Below are positions 50,535 to 58,306 of a stretch of DNA of 64,000 nt, piece by piece; within the stretch, counting starts at the first letter, position 1; each line of letters opens with the position of its first letter. The notes beneath the pieces were generated by a model, which saw only the letters and a program-made list of their open reading frames with translations, searched no databases and was not told the origin of the DNA. Source of the DNA: Azospirillum melinis (GTDB taxonomy: Bacteria > Pseudomonadota > Alphaproteobacteria > Azospirillales > Azospirillaceae); assembly GCF_013340935.1 (NCBI RefSeq), contig NZ_WHOS01000030.1, positions 1 to 64,000 of the forward strand. Direction: 5' to 3'. A program made the translations under genes and the position numbers.

Positions 50535-50582
50535 TCCCGCTTGATGGCGACGCAAGAGTGGTCATACCACTTGCCGTGAGAT

Positions 50583-50596
50583 TTGATCTGGATCAT
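50583..50596. promoter_or_regulatory. FNR/FixK-like box upstream of adhE
   Basis: TTGAT-CTGG-ATCAT matches TTGAT-N4-ATCAA at nine of ten fixed bases. It lies 145 bp upstream of the adhE ATG within the 321-bp gap 50439-50759. Anaerobic induction of adhE would fit. Confidence 0.6.
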
Positions 50597-50682
50597 GTCA
50601 TGCCAAGCGGCTGCAGGAGCGTCCTGGCAGGCGATATGCCATTCTCCCCATATGTGCAGGCATTAAGTCGCCTCAACCGAAA

Positions 50683-50697
50683 TGTAGTTTCACTACA
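50683..50697. promoter_or_regulatory. Dyad TGTAG-N5-CTACA, copy 2, upstream of adhE
   Basis: TGTAGTTTCACTACA, the second copy of the dyad in the 321-bp gap upstream of adhE (50439-50759). Centres of the two copies are 163 bp apart, so looping is possible. The rest of the gap holds no gene. Confidence 0.6.
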
Positions 50698-50759
50698 TTA
50701 TGGGCGTGCGCCAGACCAGTCTCAATCATGCGCAGCAAAAACCCATGAAAAGGCGGAGG

Positions 50760-51833
50760 TCACGCCCCCGCCTGTCCTTCGTACCAGGGCTTGGTTGCCT
50801 TGACGATGCGCACCACCGACAGCATCACCGGGACCTCGACCAGCACCCCGACCACGGTGGCGAGCGCCGCTCCGGAGTTGAGCCCGAACAGGCTGATGGC
50901 CGCCGCCACCGCCAGTTCGAAGAAGTTGGAGGCGCCGATCAGCGCGGCCGGCGCCGCGACGCACCACGCCACGCGCAAGCGGCGCGACAGCCAATAGGCG
51001 AGGCCGGCATTGACATAGACCTGGATCAGGATCGGCACCGCCAGCAGCAGGATCACCAGCGGCTGCGCCAGGATCTGCTCGCCCTGGAAGCCGAACAGCA
51101 GGACCAGCGTGGTCAGCAGCGCCAGCAGCGACACCGGCTGGATGCGGCCGAGCACGCGTGCCAGCGCCGGCTCGCCGCCGGTCGCTAGCAGACTGCGCCG
51201 CCAGAGTTGTGCGGCCACCACCGGGATGACGATGTAGAGCAGCACCGACAGCAGCAGCGTGCCCCACGGCACGGTGATCGACGCCACGCCCAGCAGCAGC
51301 CCGACCAGCGGTGCGAAGGCGAACACCATGATCAGGTCGTTCAGCGCCACCTGGCTCAGCGTGTAGTGCGGCTCGCCCTCGCACAGGTTGGACCAGACGA
51401 ACACCATGGCGGTGCAGGGGGCGGCGGCCAGCAGGATCAGCCCGGCGATGTAGGAGGAGATCTGCTCCTGCGGCAGCAGCGGGGCGAACAGATGGCCGAT
51501 GAACAGCGTGCCGAGCAGCGCCATCGAGAAGGGCTTGACCGCCCAGTTGATGAACAGCGTCACGCCGATGCCGCGCCAATGTTCCTTGACCTGCCCCAGC
51601 GCGCCGAGGTCGATCTTCAGCAGCATCGGCACGATCATCAGCCAGATCAGCAGGGCGACCGGCAGGTTGACCTGGGCGACCTCGGCGGCGGCGATCGCCT
51701 GGAACAGGCCGGGCACCAGATGGCCGAGCGCGATGCCGGCGACGATGCACAGCGCCACCCAGAGGCTGAGATAGCGCTCGAAATTCCCCATGGCGGGACG
51801 CGCCGCCGGGGCGGTTTGGATGTCCGCGGTCAT
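50760..51833 (-). CDS. Arsenite efflux transporter, ACR3 family
   Basis: This 357-residue inner-membrane carrier has about ten membrane helices. The ACR3 hallmark cysteine is in LAAAPCTAMVFVWSNL, and VNLPVALLIWLMIVPMLLKID and FINWAVKPFSMALLG are typical family blocks. GGGGGGAAAA lies before the ATG at 51833. It is the third gene of an arsR-arsC-acr3 operon, 16 bp after arsC, and exports arsenite made by ArsC. Confidence 0.95.
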   Translation of the reverse strand: MTADIQTAPAARPAMGNFERYLSLWVALCIVAGIALGHLVPGLFQAIAAAEVAQVNLPVALLIWLMIVPMLLKIDLGALGQVKEHWRGIGVTLFINWAVKPFSMALLGTLFIGHLFAPLLPQEQISSYIAGLILLAAAPCTAMVFVWSNLCEGEPHYTLSQVALNDLIMVFAFAPLVGLLLGVASITVPWGTLLLSVLLYIVIPVVAAQLWRRSLLATGGEPALARVLGRIQPVSLLALLTTLVLLFGFQGEQILAQPLVILLLAVPILIQVYVNAGLAYWLSRRLRVAWCVAAPAALIGASNFFELAVAAAISLFGLNSGAALATVVGVLVEVPVMLSVVRIVKATKPWYEGQAGA

Positions 51834-51849
51834 GGATTTTCCCCCCGCG

Positions 51850-52353
51850 TCACGATTCTGTCTGTGCCATCTCGTCCATCCGGCGCTTCAGCGCCATGCG
51901 GTCGAGCGACGCGATGGGCAGGCTGGCGAAAGCCCGGATGCGGCGTTCGATCTGGTCGAACACCGTTGCGGTGAAGGCGGCCTTCTCGGCGTCGGTTCCT
52001 TCGGCGCCGGACGGATCGGGAAAGCCCCAATGGGCGCTGATCGGCTGTCCCGGCCATACCGGGCAGACCTCCCCCGCGGCGTTGTCGCAGACGGTGACGA
52101 TGAAATCCATGTGGGGAGCGCCCGGCGTGGCGAACTCGTCCCAGTTCTTCGACCGAAGGTCAGCCATCGGAAAGCCCAGCCGCTCCAGCAGGTCGCGGAC
52201 ATACGGGTTGATGCGCCCGGACGGCTGGCTGCCGGCGCTGAAGCCGCGGAAGCGGCCCTTGCCCTCCCGGTTCAGCAGGCATTCCGCCATGACGCTGCGG
52301 GCGCTGTTATGCGTGCAAAGGAACAGCACAGTGTAGACGCGGTTCTCGGCCAT
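51850..52353 (-). CDS. arsC: Arsenate reductase, low-molecular-weight phosphatase type
   Basis: This 167-residue enzyme reduces arsenate to arsenite. The phosphatase loop is at 13-20 (CTHNSARS, with Cys13 nucleophile and Arg19), and PHMDFIVTVCDNAAGEVCPVWPG carries further conserved cysteines; HWGFPDPS provides the Asp of the family. Start 52353 (GGAG upstream) is used; longer in-frame starts lack homology. The middle gene of the ars operon, 22 bp after arsR. Thioredoxin- or glutaredoxin-coupled type not resolved. Confidence 0.93.
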   Translation of the reverse strand: MAENRVYTVLFLCTHNSARSVMAECLLNREGKGRFRGFSAGSQPSGRINPYVRDLLERLGFPMADLRSKNWDEFATPGAPHMDFIVTVCDNAAGEVCPVWPGQPISAHWGFPDPSGAEGTDAEKAAFTATVFDQIERRIRAFASLPIASLDRMALKRRMDEMAQTES

Positions 52354-52375
52354 TCTTCGCTCCGTTTTCCGGATG

Positions 52376-52750
52376 TCAGCAGCCGCAGCGCGGGCTTGCG
52401 GTCTTTTCGCTGTTGGCCGCTTCCGGCGTCGGCGCGCAGACCGGAAGGCAGGCACCGGCACTGGCGGACCGGCCGCAGCAGTTTTCCGACAGGAAGCCGA
52501 CGATCCCGGTCATCCGCTCGAAATCGGCCGAATAGATCAGCGAGCGGCTCTCCCGCCGCTGCAGGATCAGCCCGGCATTGGTCAGCGCCGACAGGTGGAA
52601 GGACAGGGTGGCCGGTGCGACCGCCAGCGCCTCCGCAATCGATCCGGCGGCGCGGCCTTCCGGTCCAGCCTCCACCAGCAGGCGGAAGATGTCCAACCGC
52701 GTTTCCTGTGCCAGCGCCGCCAGCCCGGCCAGGACATCCTTCTTTTCCAT
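52376..52750 (-). CDS. arsR: ArsR family metalloregulator
   Basis: This winged-helix repressor has 124 residues from ATG 52750; in-frame ATGs at 52762 and 52774 are possible but the latter overlaps an operator-like dyad. HTH: IAEALAVAPATLSFHLSALTNAGL. Metal-binding cysteines are C-terminal to it: Cys91 and Cys92 (ENCCGRS), Cys101 and Cys105, an arrangement seen in ArsR types with C-terminal arsenite sites rather than the classic CVCDL helix. It should repress arsC-acr3 until arsenite binds. Confidence 0.9.
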   Translation of the reverse strand: MEKKDVLAGLAALAQETRLDIFRLLVEAGPEGRAAGSIAEALAVAPATLSFHLSALTNAGLILQRRESRSLIYSADFERMTGIVGFLSENCCGRSASAGACLPVCAPTPEAANSEKTASPRCGC

Positions 52751-52771
52751 GCCGACACCCATAGGTTCGAT

Positions 52772-52792
52772 CATTCGACAACTATCGAAATG
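52772..52792. promoter_or_regulatory. ArsR operator-like dyad
   Basis: CATTCGA at 52772-52778 and TCGAAATG at 52785-52792, read around CAACTA, form a near-perfect inverted repeat (TTCGA/TCGAA core) typical of ArsR operators. It lies just upstream of the arsR ATG at 52750. Confidence 0.65.
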
Positions 52793-52884
52793 ACAGGTGG
52801 AGCGCAGGCTGTCAACGATATTTCTATGAATGTCGAAATGATCTGCTGCTGCCCGCCGCCCGATGCAGGGTGCCGGAAAAACCA

Positions 52885-52916
52885 AAGGCCTCCGCAGCGA
52901 TGCCGGCGGAGGCCTT
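52885..52916 (-). terminator. Intrinsic terminator for the 26-residue gene
   Basis: An 11-bp stem (AAGGCCTCCGC at 52885-52895, complement at 52906-52916). Reading on the - strand, it is followed by TTTGGTTTTT, a clear T-run, so it ends transcripts coming from 53025. Confidence 0.75.
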
Positions 52917-52944
52917 GGTGGAACGAACCCGGTCAATCGGGAGG

Positions 52945-53025
52945 TCAGAAGCCGATGATGCCCGTCATCCAGAGCAGGATCACGATAATTCCGGGAACGC
53001 CCAGAAGCCAAAGCAGGATAGGCAT
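52945..53025 (-). CDS. 26-residue hydrophobic membrane peptide
   Basis: A very short - strand gene with GGAGGAGACGC before its ATG (53025). It encodes a Leu/Ile/Val-rich peptide starting MPILLWLLGVPGIIV and ending MTGIIGF, one membrane span with almost no soluble part. A T-run terminator (52885-52916) follows 28 bp after the stop, so the unit is a complete small transcription unit. Similar small peptides are seen in other alphaproteobacteria but I cannot name a family. Codon use is natural. Role unknown. Confidence 0.6.
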   Translation of the reverse strand: MPILLWLLGVPGIIVILLWMTGIIGF

Positions 53026-53211
53026 GCGTCTCCTCCATATTCAGATGGTCAGGCTGCAAGAGCACTGCTCTTCGATGCTGCTGAATGAACGGAGTAACTT
53101 GCCGATCTGTTCCCTCGTTTCTCCCGCTGAGGCCACGGTTAGGGTAAAAATTTTGTCGGTACCGCCGATGGCGCCGCCCGTGATTGCATCGCAACAACGA
53201 CGGTAAAGCCC

Positions 53212-54087
53212 TCAATCCTCCAGCAGCGACCGCTCTGCGGCGATGATCGACACCAGGGCGTCCATCACCGCGCGCACCCGTGCCGACCGACGGAGATCGC
53301 CGTGCACCAGCAGCCACAGCTCGCGCGGCTGCGGCGGCGGAAGGCCCGCGGCCGGAACCGCCTGGACCAGGACTGCATCCATCCGACCGAGGAAATGCGG
53401 AATCGCGGCGATGCCGATGCCGGCCGCGGCCGCAGCACGCAGGCTCATCAGGTCGTTGGCGCGGAAGACGAAGGGGCGGCGGCCGGCCACCTGCCGTAGC
53501 CAGCGCTGCTGCGGCACATGGTCCATGCTGTCGTCATAGCCGATGAATTCCCAATCGGCCTCGTCGCGGCCGGCGAGATAATCCCGCGTCGCATAGAGCC
53601 CGTAGCCCATGGCGCCAATCCTTCGGGCGACCAGCCCATCGTCCTCCGGCCTTTGCAGGCGCAGCGCGAGGTCGGCCTCCCGCCGGGTCAGGCTGACCGC
53701 ACGGACATCGCCGACCAGCTCCACCACCAGCTTGGGCAGCGTCCGCCGCAGGCCGGCCAGCCGCGGCGCCAGGAAACTGCTGGAGAAGGCCGGCGGGGCC
53801 GACAGGCGCACCACACCGGCCGGCTCGCCCGGCTGGCCGCGGGCATGGCGCTCCACCGCCAGTACCCCATCCTCCACCCGGCGGGCCAGGACTGCGAACT
53901 CCTCCGCTTCCGCGGTCGGGGCATAGCCGCGCGGCAGCCGGTCGAACAGGCGCACGCCAAGGTCGGCTTCCAGCGCCGCCACCCGGCGGGCGACGGTGGA
54001 GTGGTCCACCCCCAGCTTCCGCGCCGTTGCCGACAGGCTGCCGCTGTCCGCCAGCGCGAGGAAGACGCGCAGATCATCCCAGTTCAT
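53212..54087 (-). CDS. LysR family transcriptional regulator
   Basis: This 291-residue regulator opens MNWDDLRVFLALADSGSLSA with the winged HTH (LGVDHSTVARRVAALEADLG) and has the effector domain from about 88. The DHSTVARRVAALE type with only mild effector conservation is common in proteobacteria. It is divergent from a quinone-reductase gene 143 bp away and is likely to control it. Its effector is unknown. Confidence 0.9.
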   Translation of the reverse strand: MNWDDLRVFLALADSGSLSATARKLGVDHSTVARRVAALEADLGVRLFDRLPRGYAPTAEAEEFAVLARRVEDGVLAVERHARGQPGEPAGVVRLSAPPAFSSSFLAPRLAGLRRTLPKLVVELVGDVRAVSLTRREADLALRLQRPEDDGLVARRIGAMGYGLYATRDYLAGRDEADWEFIGYDDSMDHVPQQRWLRQVAGRRPFVFRANDLMSLRAAAAAGIGIAAIPHFLGRMDAVLVQAVPAAGLPPPQPRELWLLVHGDLRRSARVRAVMDALVSIIAAERSLLED

Positions 54088-54230
54088 TGGCCCAGTTCAC
54101 CGGCCCATCCCATCGGACCCTCCGCCTCTGCGCAAAAACACCCAGGACTTGGGCGACTTTGCCGAATTTCAGTGCGCTGCGCCACAGATTAGCCTCCGCT
54201 CCATCGCAACGATCAACGGAGACAGCCGAT

Positions 54231-55208
54231 ATGATCCGCTCAATCCAGACGGCCGGGCCGGGCGGCGCCGAGGTGATGCGGCCTGCCCTCATCGACCTGC
54301 CGGCCCCGCGCGAGGGCGAGATCCGCCTGCGCCATGCCGCCGCCGGGGTCAATTTCGTCGACATCTACCACCGCACCGGCCTCTATCCGCTGCCGGCCTA
54401 TCCCGCGACGCTCGGGGTCGAGGGCGCCGGCATGGTGGAGGCGGTCGGACCGGGGGTGGAGGGGCTTGCCGTCGGCGACCGCGTCGCCTGGGCCGGGCTG
54501 CCGGCCGGCGGTTATGCCGAGGCGCGCCTGCTGGCCGCCGACCGTGCGGTGCGCCTGCCCGATGGCGTCGAGCCGGTGGCCGCCGCGTCCCTGCTGCTGC
54601 GCGGCATCACCGTTCACATGCTGCTCAACCGGGTCTGCCCGGTCGGGCCGGGGAGCACGATCCTGGTGCATGCCGCCGCCGGCGGTCTTGGCCTTCTGCT
54701 GACCCAATGGGCGAAGAGCCTGGGCGCCACCGTCATCGGCACGGTCGGCAGCGCCGCCAAGGCGGAAACCGCCCGTGCCCATGGGCTCGACCACGCGATC
54801 CTGTATCGGGACGAGGATTTCGTCGCCGCCGTCCGCGATCTGACCGGCGGGCGCGGCGCCGATGTCGCGGTGGACGGCATCGGCGGCGACACGCTGCGCC
54901 GGACCTTCGACGCGGTGCGGCTGTTCGGCACCGTGGCCAGCGTCGGTCAGGCCGGCGGGCCGGTCGTCCCGCTCGAACTGTCCGAGCTGGGACCGCGCCG
55001 CTCGCTCTGCCTCGCCCGGCCCAGCGTGTTCGCCTACATGGCCGATCCAGCCACCTACCGCGCCGCCGCCGGGGAGGTGCTGGCCCGTGTCGCCGCCGGA
55101 CTAAGCGCCGGTCCGGTGACCTGCCTGCCGCTCGCTGCCGCGGCGGAGGCCCATCGCGCGCTGGAGGGGCGGGGCACCAGCGGCGCCCTGGTCCTCACGC
55201 CCGATTGA
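54231..55208 (+). CDS. NADPH:quinone reductase-like MDR enzyme
   Basis: This 325-residue zinc-independent MDR enzyme is of the Qor type. Landmarks are GVNFVDIYHRTGLYPLP, LGVEGAGMVEAVGPGV and the nucleotide-binding VHAAAGGLGLLLTQWAK. ATG 54231 has GGAGAC upstream. It reduces quinones or similar electrophiles with NADPH. It is divergent from the LysR gene and converges on the GNAT gene with a 14-bp overlap at the 3' ends. Confidence 0.9.
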   Translation: MIRSIQTAGPGGAEVMRPALIDLPAPREGEIRLRHAAAGVNFVDIYHRTGLYPLPAYPATLGVEGAGMVEAVGPGVEGLAVGDRVAWAGLPAGGYAEARLLAADRAVRLPDGVEPVAAASLLLRGITVHMLLNRVCPVGPGSTILVHAAAGGLGLLLTQWAKSLGATVIGTVGSAAKAETARAHGLDHAILYRDEDFVAAVRDLTGGRGADVAVDGIGGDTLRRTFDAVRLFGTVASVGQAGGPVVPLELSELGPRRSLCLARPSVFAYMADPATYRAAAGEVLARVAAGLSAGPVTCLPLAAAAEAHRALEGRGTSGALVLTPD

Positions 55209-55689
55209 GTCGCGCCGCCGGGACCAGCCACTTCTCCATGGCGTAATTGTGGATCGGCACATCGCCGATCCTGAGGTCCCGGCGGGCCAGCAGGGTGAAG
55301 CCGCGGCGCAGCAGGAAGGGACGGGCGGCCTCGCTCGCCTCCACATGCAGGCGGGGGTGCCCGAGCGCCCGGGCGCGCGCCTCCAGCACGTCGACCAGCG
55401 CCGACATGACGCCGCGGCCGGCCGCCTCCGGCGCGCAATAGAGGAAGTTGATGTGGCCGTCGGTCTCGACGTCGCTGAAGGCCACCGGCCGGTCGTCCCC
55501 GTCCACCGCGACCAGGGCGACGCGGCCGTCGCCATAGGCTTCCCGCACCCGCTCCACCGTCGGCGCCCGGGCGGCCCAGGCCTCCACCTGCTCGGCGCTG
55601 TAGAAGCGCGGGCCGATGCCACGGACGGAGCGGGCGTAAAGCTGCGCCAGGACGGGGGCGTCCGACGGCCGGTAATCCCTGATCCTCAT
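55195..55689 (-). CDS. GNAT family N-acetyltransferase
   Basis: This 164-residue acetyltransferase has the acetyl-CoA binding block FLYCAPEAAGRGVMSALVDVLEA and a start RIRDYRPSDAPVLAQLYARS typical of the family. C-terminal HVEASEAARPFLLRRGF carries the usual motif B. ATG 55689 (or 55698) is preferred; upstream in-frame sequence is a shadow of the neighbour. It overlaps the 3' end of the quinone reductase gene. Substrate unknown. Confidence 0.85.
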   Translation of the reverse strand: MRIRDYRPSDAPVLAQLYARSVRGIGPRFYSAEQVEAWAARAPTVERVREAYGDGRVALVAVDGDDRPVAFSDVETDGHINFLYCAPEAAGRGVMSALVDVLEARARALGHPRLHVEASEAARPFLLRRGFTLLARRDLRIGDVPIHNYAMEKWLVPAARLNRA

Positions 55690-55720
55690 CTGTCCCATCT
55701 TTCGGCCCACTCCCAGGCGG

Positions 55721-56881
55721 TCATTTCGCCGGCGCCAGCCGCAGGACCGCGCCGTCCGCGGCATCGGTGATGACGTAGAGGGCGTCGTCCGGACCCTGTG
55801 CCACATCGCGGATGCGCGCGTCGAGCGGAATGCGCTCGACCTCCCTCGCCCCTGTGCCATCGATGGCGACGCGCACCAGCCCCTTGGCGCTGAGGCCGCC
55901 GATCAGGGCGCTGCCCTGCCAGTCGCGGAACAGTCCGCCGGTGTAGAAGGCCATGCCCGACGGCGAGATCACCGGCGTCCAGTGGATCACCGCGTCGGTG
56001 AACTCCTTGCGGGTCGGTGGGTCGGGGATGTCGCGGCCGTCGTAATGCTTGCCCCAGCTGACCAGCGGCCAGCCGTAATTTTTCCCGGCTTCCGGCCGGT
56101 TCAGCTCGTCGCCGCCCATCGGACCCATCTCGGCGATCCACAGCGCTCCGCTGCGCGGGTCGATGGCCGCCGCCTCGATGTTGCGATGGCCGTAGGACCA
56201 GACGGCGCCGGCCGTCGCCCCCTCTCCGGCGAACGGATTGTCCTTCGGAGCCGAGCCGTCGCGGTTCAGCCGGACCACCTTGCCCAGCGTGTTGTCGCGG
56301 GTCTGCGCCGGATCGAACTTGTAGCGCTCGCCCAGCGTCAGGAAGATGTGGCCGTCGGGCGCGAAGGCGATGCGGGTGCCGAAATGGTTGCCGCCGTCCA
56401 CCTTGGGCGACTGGCGGAAGATGACGTGCAAGTCTTCGATGCCGCGCTCGCCCAGCGTGCCGCGCGCGAGCGCCGTGCCTGCGGTGCCGCCGTCTCCCGG
56501 CTCGGCATAGGCGAGGTAGATGACGCGGTTGCGGGCGAAGTCGGGATCGACGGCCACGTCCATCAACCCGCCCTGGCCCTGGTTGAAAACTTTCGGCGTT
56601 CCGGCCAGCGGGGAGGAGAGCGAGCCGTCGCGCGCCATGATGCGCAGCCGCCCCGGCTTTTCCGTCACCAGAGCCCGGCCGTCGGGGAGGAAATCGATGC
56701 CCCAGGGCCGCTCCAGCCCGCCGGCGACGCGGCTGACCGCCACCGGCCCGGCGCTGGTGCGGACGGTCTTCACCGTCTGTCCTTGCCCCTGTTGTGCCTG
56801 AGCCGGGGCAAGCGGGATGGCGAGGGCGGCAATGAGAGCGGCGATTGGAGCGGTGTCCGACAGGGTCAGGGTGCTGCGCAT
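55721..56881 (-). CDS. PQQ-dependent soluble sugar dehydrogenase (YliI/Gdh-B family)
   Basis: This exported beta-propeller enzyme has 386 residues. ATG 56881 (GGAGGA upstream) gives a signal peptide (IAALIAALAIPLAPAQAQQ). Family blocks are GGLERPWGIDFLPDGRALVT, EKPGRLRIM, GNHFGTRIAFAPDGHIFLT, WSYGHRNIEAAAIDPRSGALW and GPMGGDELN. It oxidises aldose sugars in the periplasm with PQQ. No PQQ-synthesis genes are in the window. Its operon, if any, is unclear; the GNAT gene follows on the same strand. Confidence 0.9.
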   Translation of the reverse strand: MRSTLTLSDTAPIAALIAALAIPLAPAQAQQGQGQTVKTVRTSAGPVAVSRVAGGLERPWGIDFLPDGRALVTEKPGRLRIMARDGSLSSPLAGTPKVFNQGQGGLMDVAVDPDFARNRVIYLAYAEPGDGGTAGTALARGTLGERGIEDLHVIFRQSPKVDGGNHFGTRIAFAPDGHIFLTLGERYKFDPAQTRDNTLGKVVRLNRDGSAPKDNPFAGEGATAGAVWSYGHRNIEAAAIDPRSGALWIAEMGPMGGDELNRPEAGKNYGWPLVSWGKHYDGRDIPDPPTRKEFTDAVIHWTPVISPSGMAFYTGGLFRDWQGSALIGGLSAKGLVRVAIDGTGAREVERIPLDARIRDVAQGPDDALYVITDAADGAVLRLAPAK

Positions 56882-57090
56882 CGCGATCCTCCGGTTTTTC
56901 GGGATTGATCTTGCAGATGGGGGTGCGGGGCCGGCGGCCAAGGCCGGCTCCCCCGAAAGACTCCCCCGCCGGTATGGCCGACCGGAGCCTGGACGCAATT
57001 CGTCACATGTTTGTGTGCATACCCGGGTCATCCGATTTCACACGCCGATTGTTACCGTTCCGTTGCGGTGTTCGGAGCAGGGAACGGGGT

Positions 57091-58125
57091 ATGGAAGACT
57101 TCTTTCGCCGGCTGTCGTCCAGCCTCCCACGCGCCGCTTGGGCACAATATGGGATCACGCTGCTGCTGGTCGCGTTGACGGCGCTGGTGCGCCATGCGCT
57201 CGATCCGCTGCTGTTCAAATACCCGTTCCTGCTCTTCATCCCGACCATCTTCGTCATCGCCTTGCTGTTCGACCGCGGGTCGGGCTATCTGGCGGTTGCG
57301 CTGTCGGGACTGTGTTCGGCCTGGCTCTTCATGAAGCCGGAGGGGATGCTGTGGATCGCCGAGCCGGGCGACCGGCTGGCCTTCCTCATCTATATGGGCC
57401 TCGGTTTCGGCATCGCCGGCGGCGCCCATGCCCTGCGTCGGGCGAACGAGCAACTGCGCGAGTATTCGAACCAGTTGGCCGCCGCCAATGCGGAAAAGGA
57501 CCTGATGCTGCACGAGATCCATCACCGGATCCGCAACGACCTGCAACAGATCTGCGCCCAGCTGACGCTCGCCGCCCACAAGGCGGGGGCGGGGCAGGAC
57601 ATCGTCAGCGGCACCATCGAGCGGATCGGCGTGCTGGCCCGCGTTTATGTCCGGCTGCGCCGGGTGGAAGGCGTCAACATCGTCAGTTCGAAGGATTTCC
57701 TGGAAAGTCTGGTCGAGGACATCCAGATCGGCGTCGTCGGGGTGCAGCCGGTGGCGATCAGCGCCGAGGTGGACGATGCCGATCTCGACATGGGGGTCGC
57801 GGTGGCGGTGGGCACTATCGCCAACGAACTGGTCACCAACGCGCTGAAATACGCCTTTCCCGACGGCCGGGCCGGCCGCATCGAGCTGAGCTTCCGCAAG
57901 GAAGCGACCGGGTGCGTGCTGTGTGTCTGCGACGACGGGGTCGGCATCCTGTCCGACCGGCCGCAGGGGACCGGGCTGGGCGGCCGGATCATCCAGCAGC
58001 TTGCCCTGCAACTGCGCGGCAGCCTCGACATCGAGCCGCGGCCGGAGCGCGGCGTGAAGACGATCCTGCGCTTCCCCTGCTGCCAGCCATCGGCATCGCC
58101 GGGCGATGGCCCCTCCGCCTCATGA
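57091..58125 (+). CDS. HisKA_2-type sensor histidine kinase with DUF4118 membrane domain
   Basis: This 344-residue kinase has four membrane helices at the N-terminus (DUF4118-like, about 15-115), a short coiled linker, the H-box LHEIHHRIRNDLQQI (phospho-acceptor His) of the HisKA_2 class and a HATPase domain (ANELVTNALKYAFPDG, CDDGVGIL, TGLGGRIIQQLA). No receiver protein is adjacent, so its partner is elsewhere; such kinases often signal to general stress PhyR-type regulators in alphaproteobacteria. ATG 57091 has GGGAAC upstream. Confidence 0.9.
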   Translation: MEDFFRRLSSSLPRAAWAQYGITLLLVALTALVRHALDPLLFKYPFLLFIPTIFVIALLFDRGSGYLAVALSGLCSAWLFMKPEGMLWIAEPGDRLAFLIYMGLGFGIAGGAHALRRANEQLREYSNQLAAANAEKDLMLHEIHHRIRNDLQQICAQLTLAAHKAGAGQDIVSGTIERIGVLARVYVRLRRVEGVNIVSSKDFLESLVEDIQIGVVGVQPVAISAEVDDADLDMGVAVAVGTIANELVTNALKYAFPDGRAGRIELSFRKEATGCVLCVCDDGVGILSDRPQGTGLGGRIIQQLALQLRGSLDIEPRPERGVKTILRFPCCQPSASPGDGPSAS

Positions 58126-58306
58126 AAAACAGGCCGTGGCGGCGTGGGGGAGGGCGATTTTCCGCGGCCGGTTAATCTGCGTCAATACCGGCCTTCCTCC
58201 AGTCGTGCCAGACTGGCCGGCGTGAAGCACAGCGCCGGCCGTGGGCCGTTTGCCGAAGTCACGCCAAACTTCCCCCGACCGGCGGCCACCAAAATGGGAG
58301 GACGCC

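Noticed and set aside
47652..50579. 975-residue + strand reading frame
   Set aside because: It is antisense to adhE, which has full two-domain homology; the frame has no recognisable domain.
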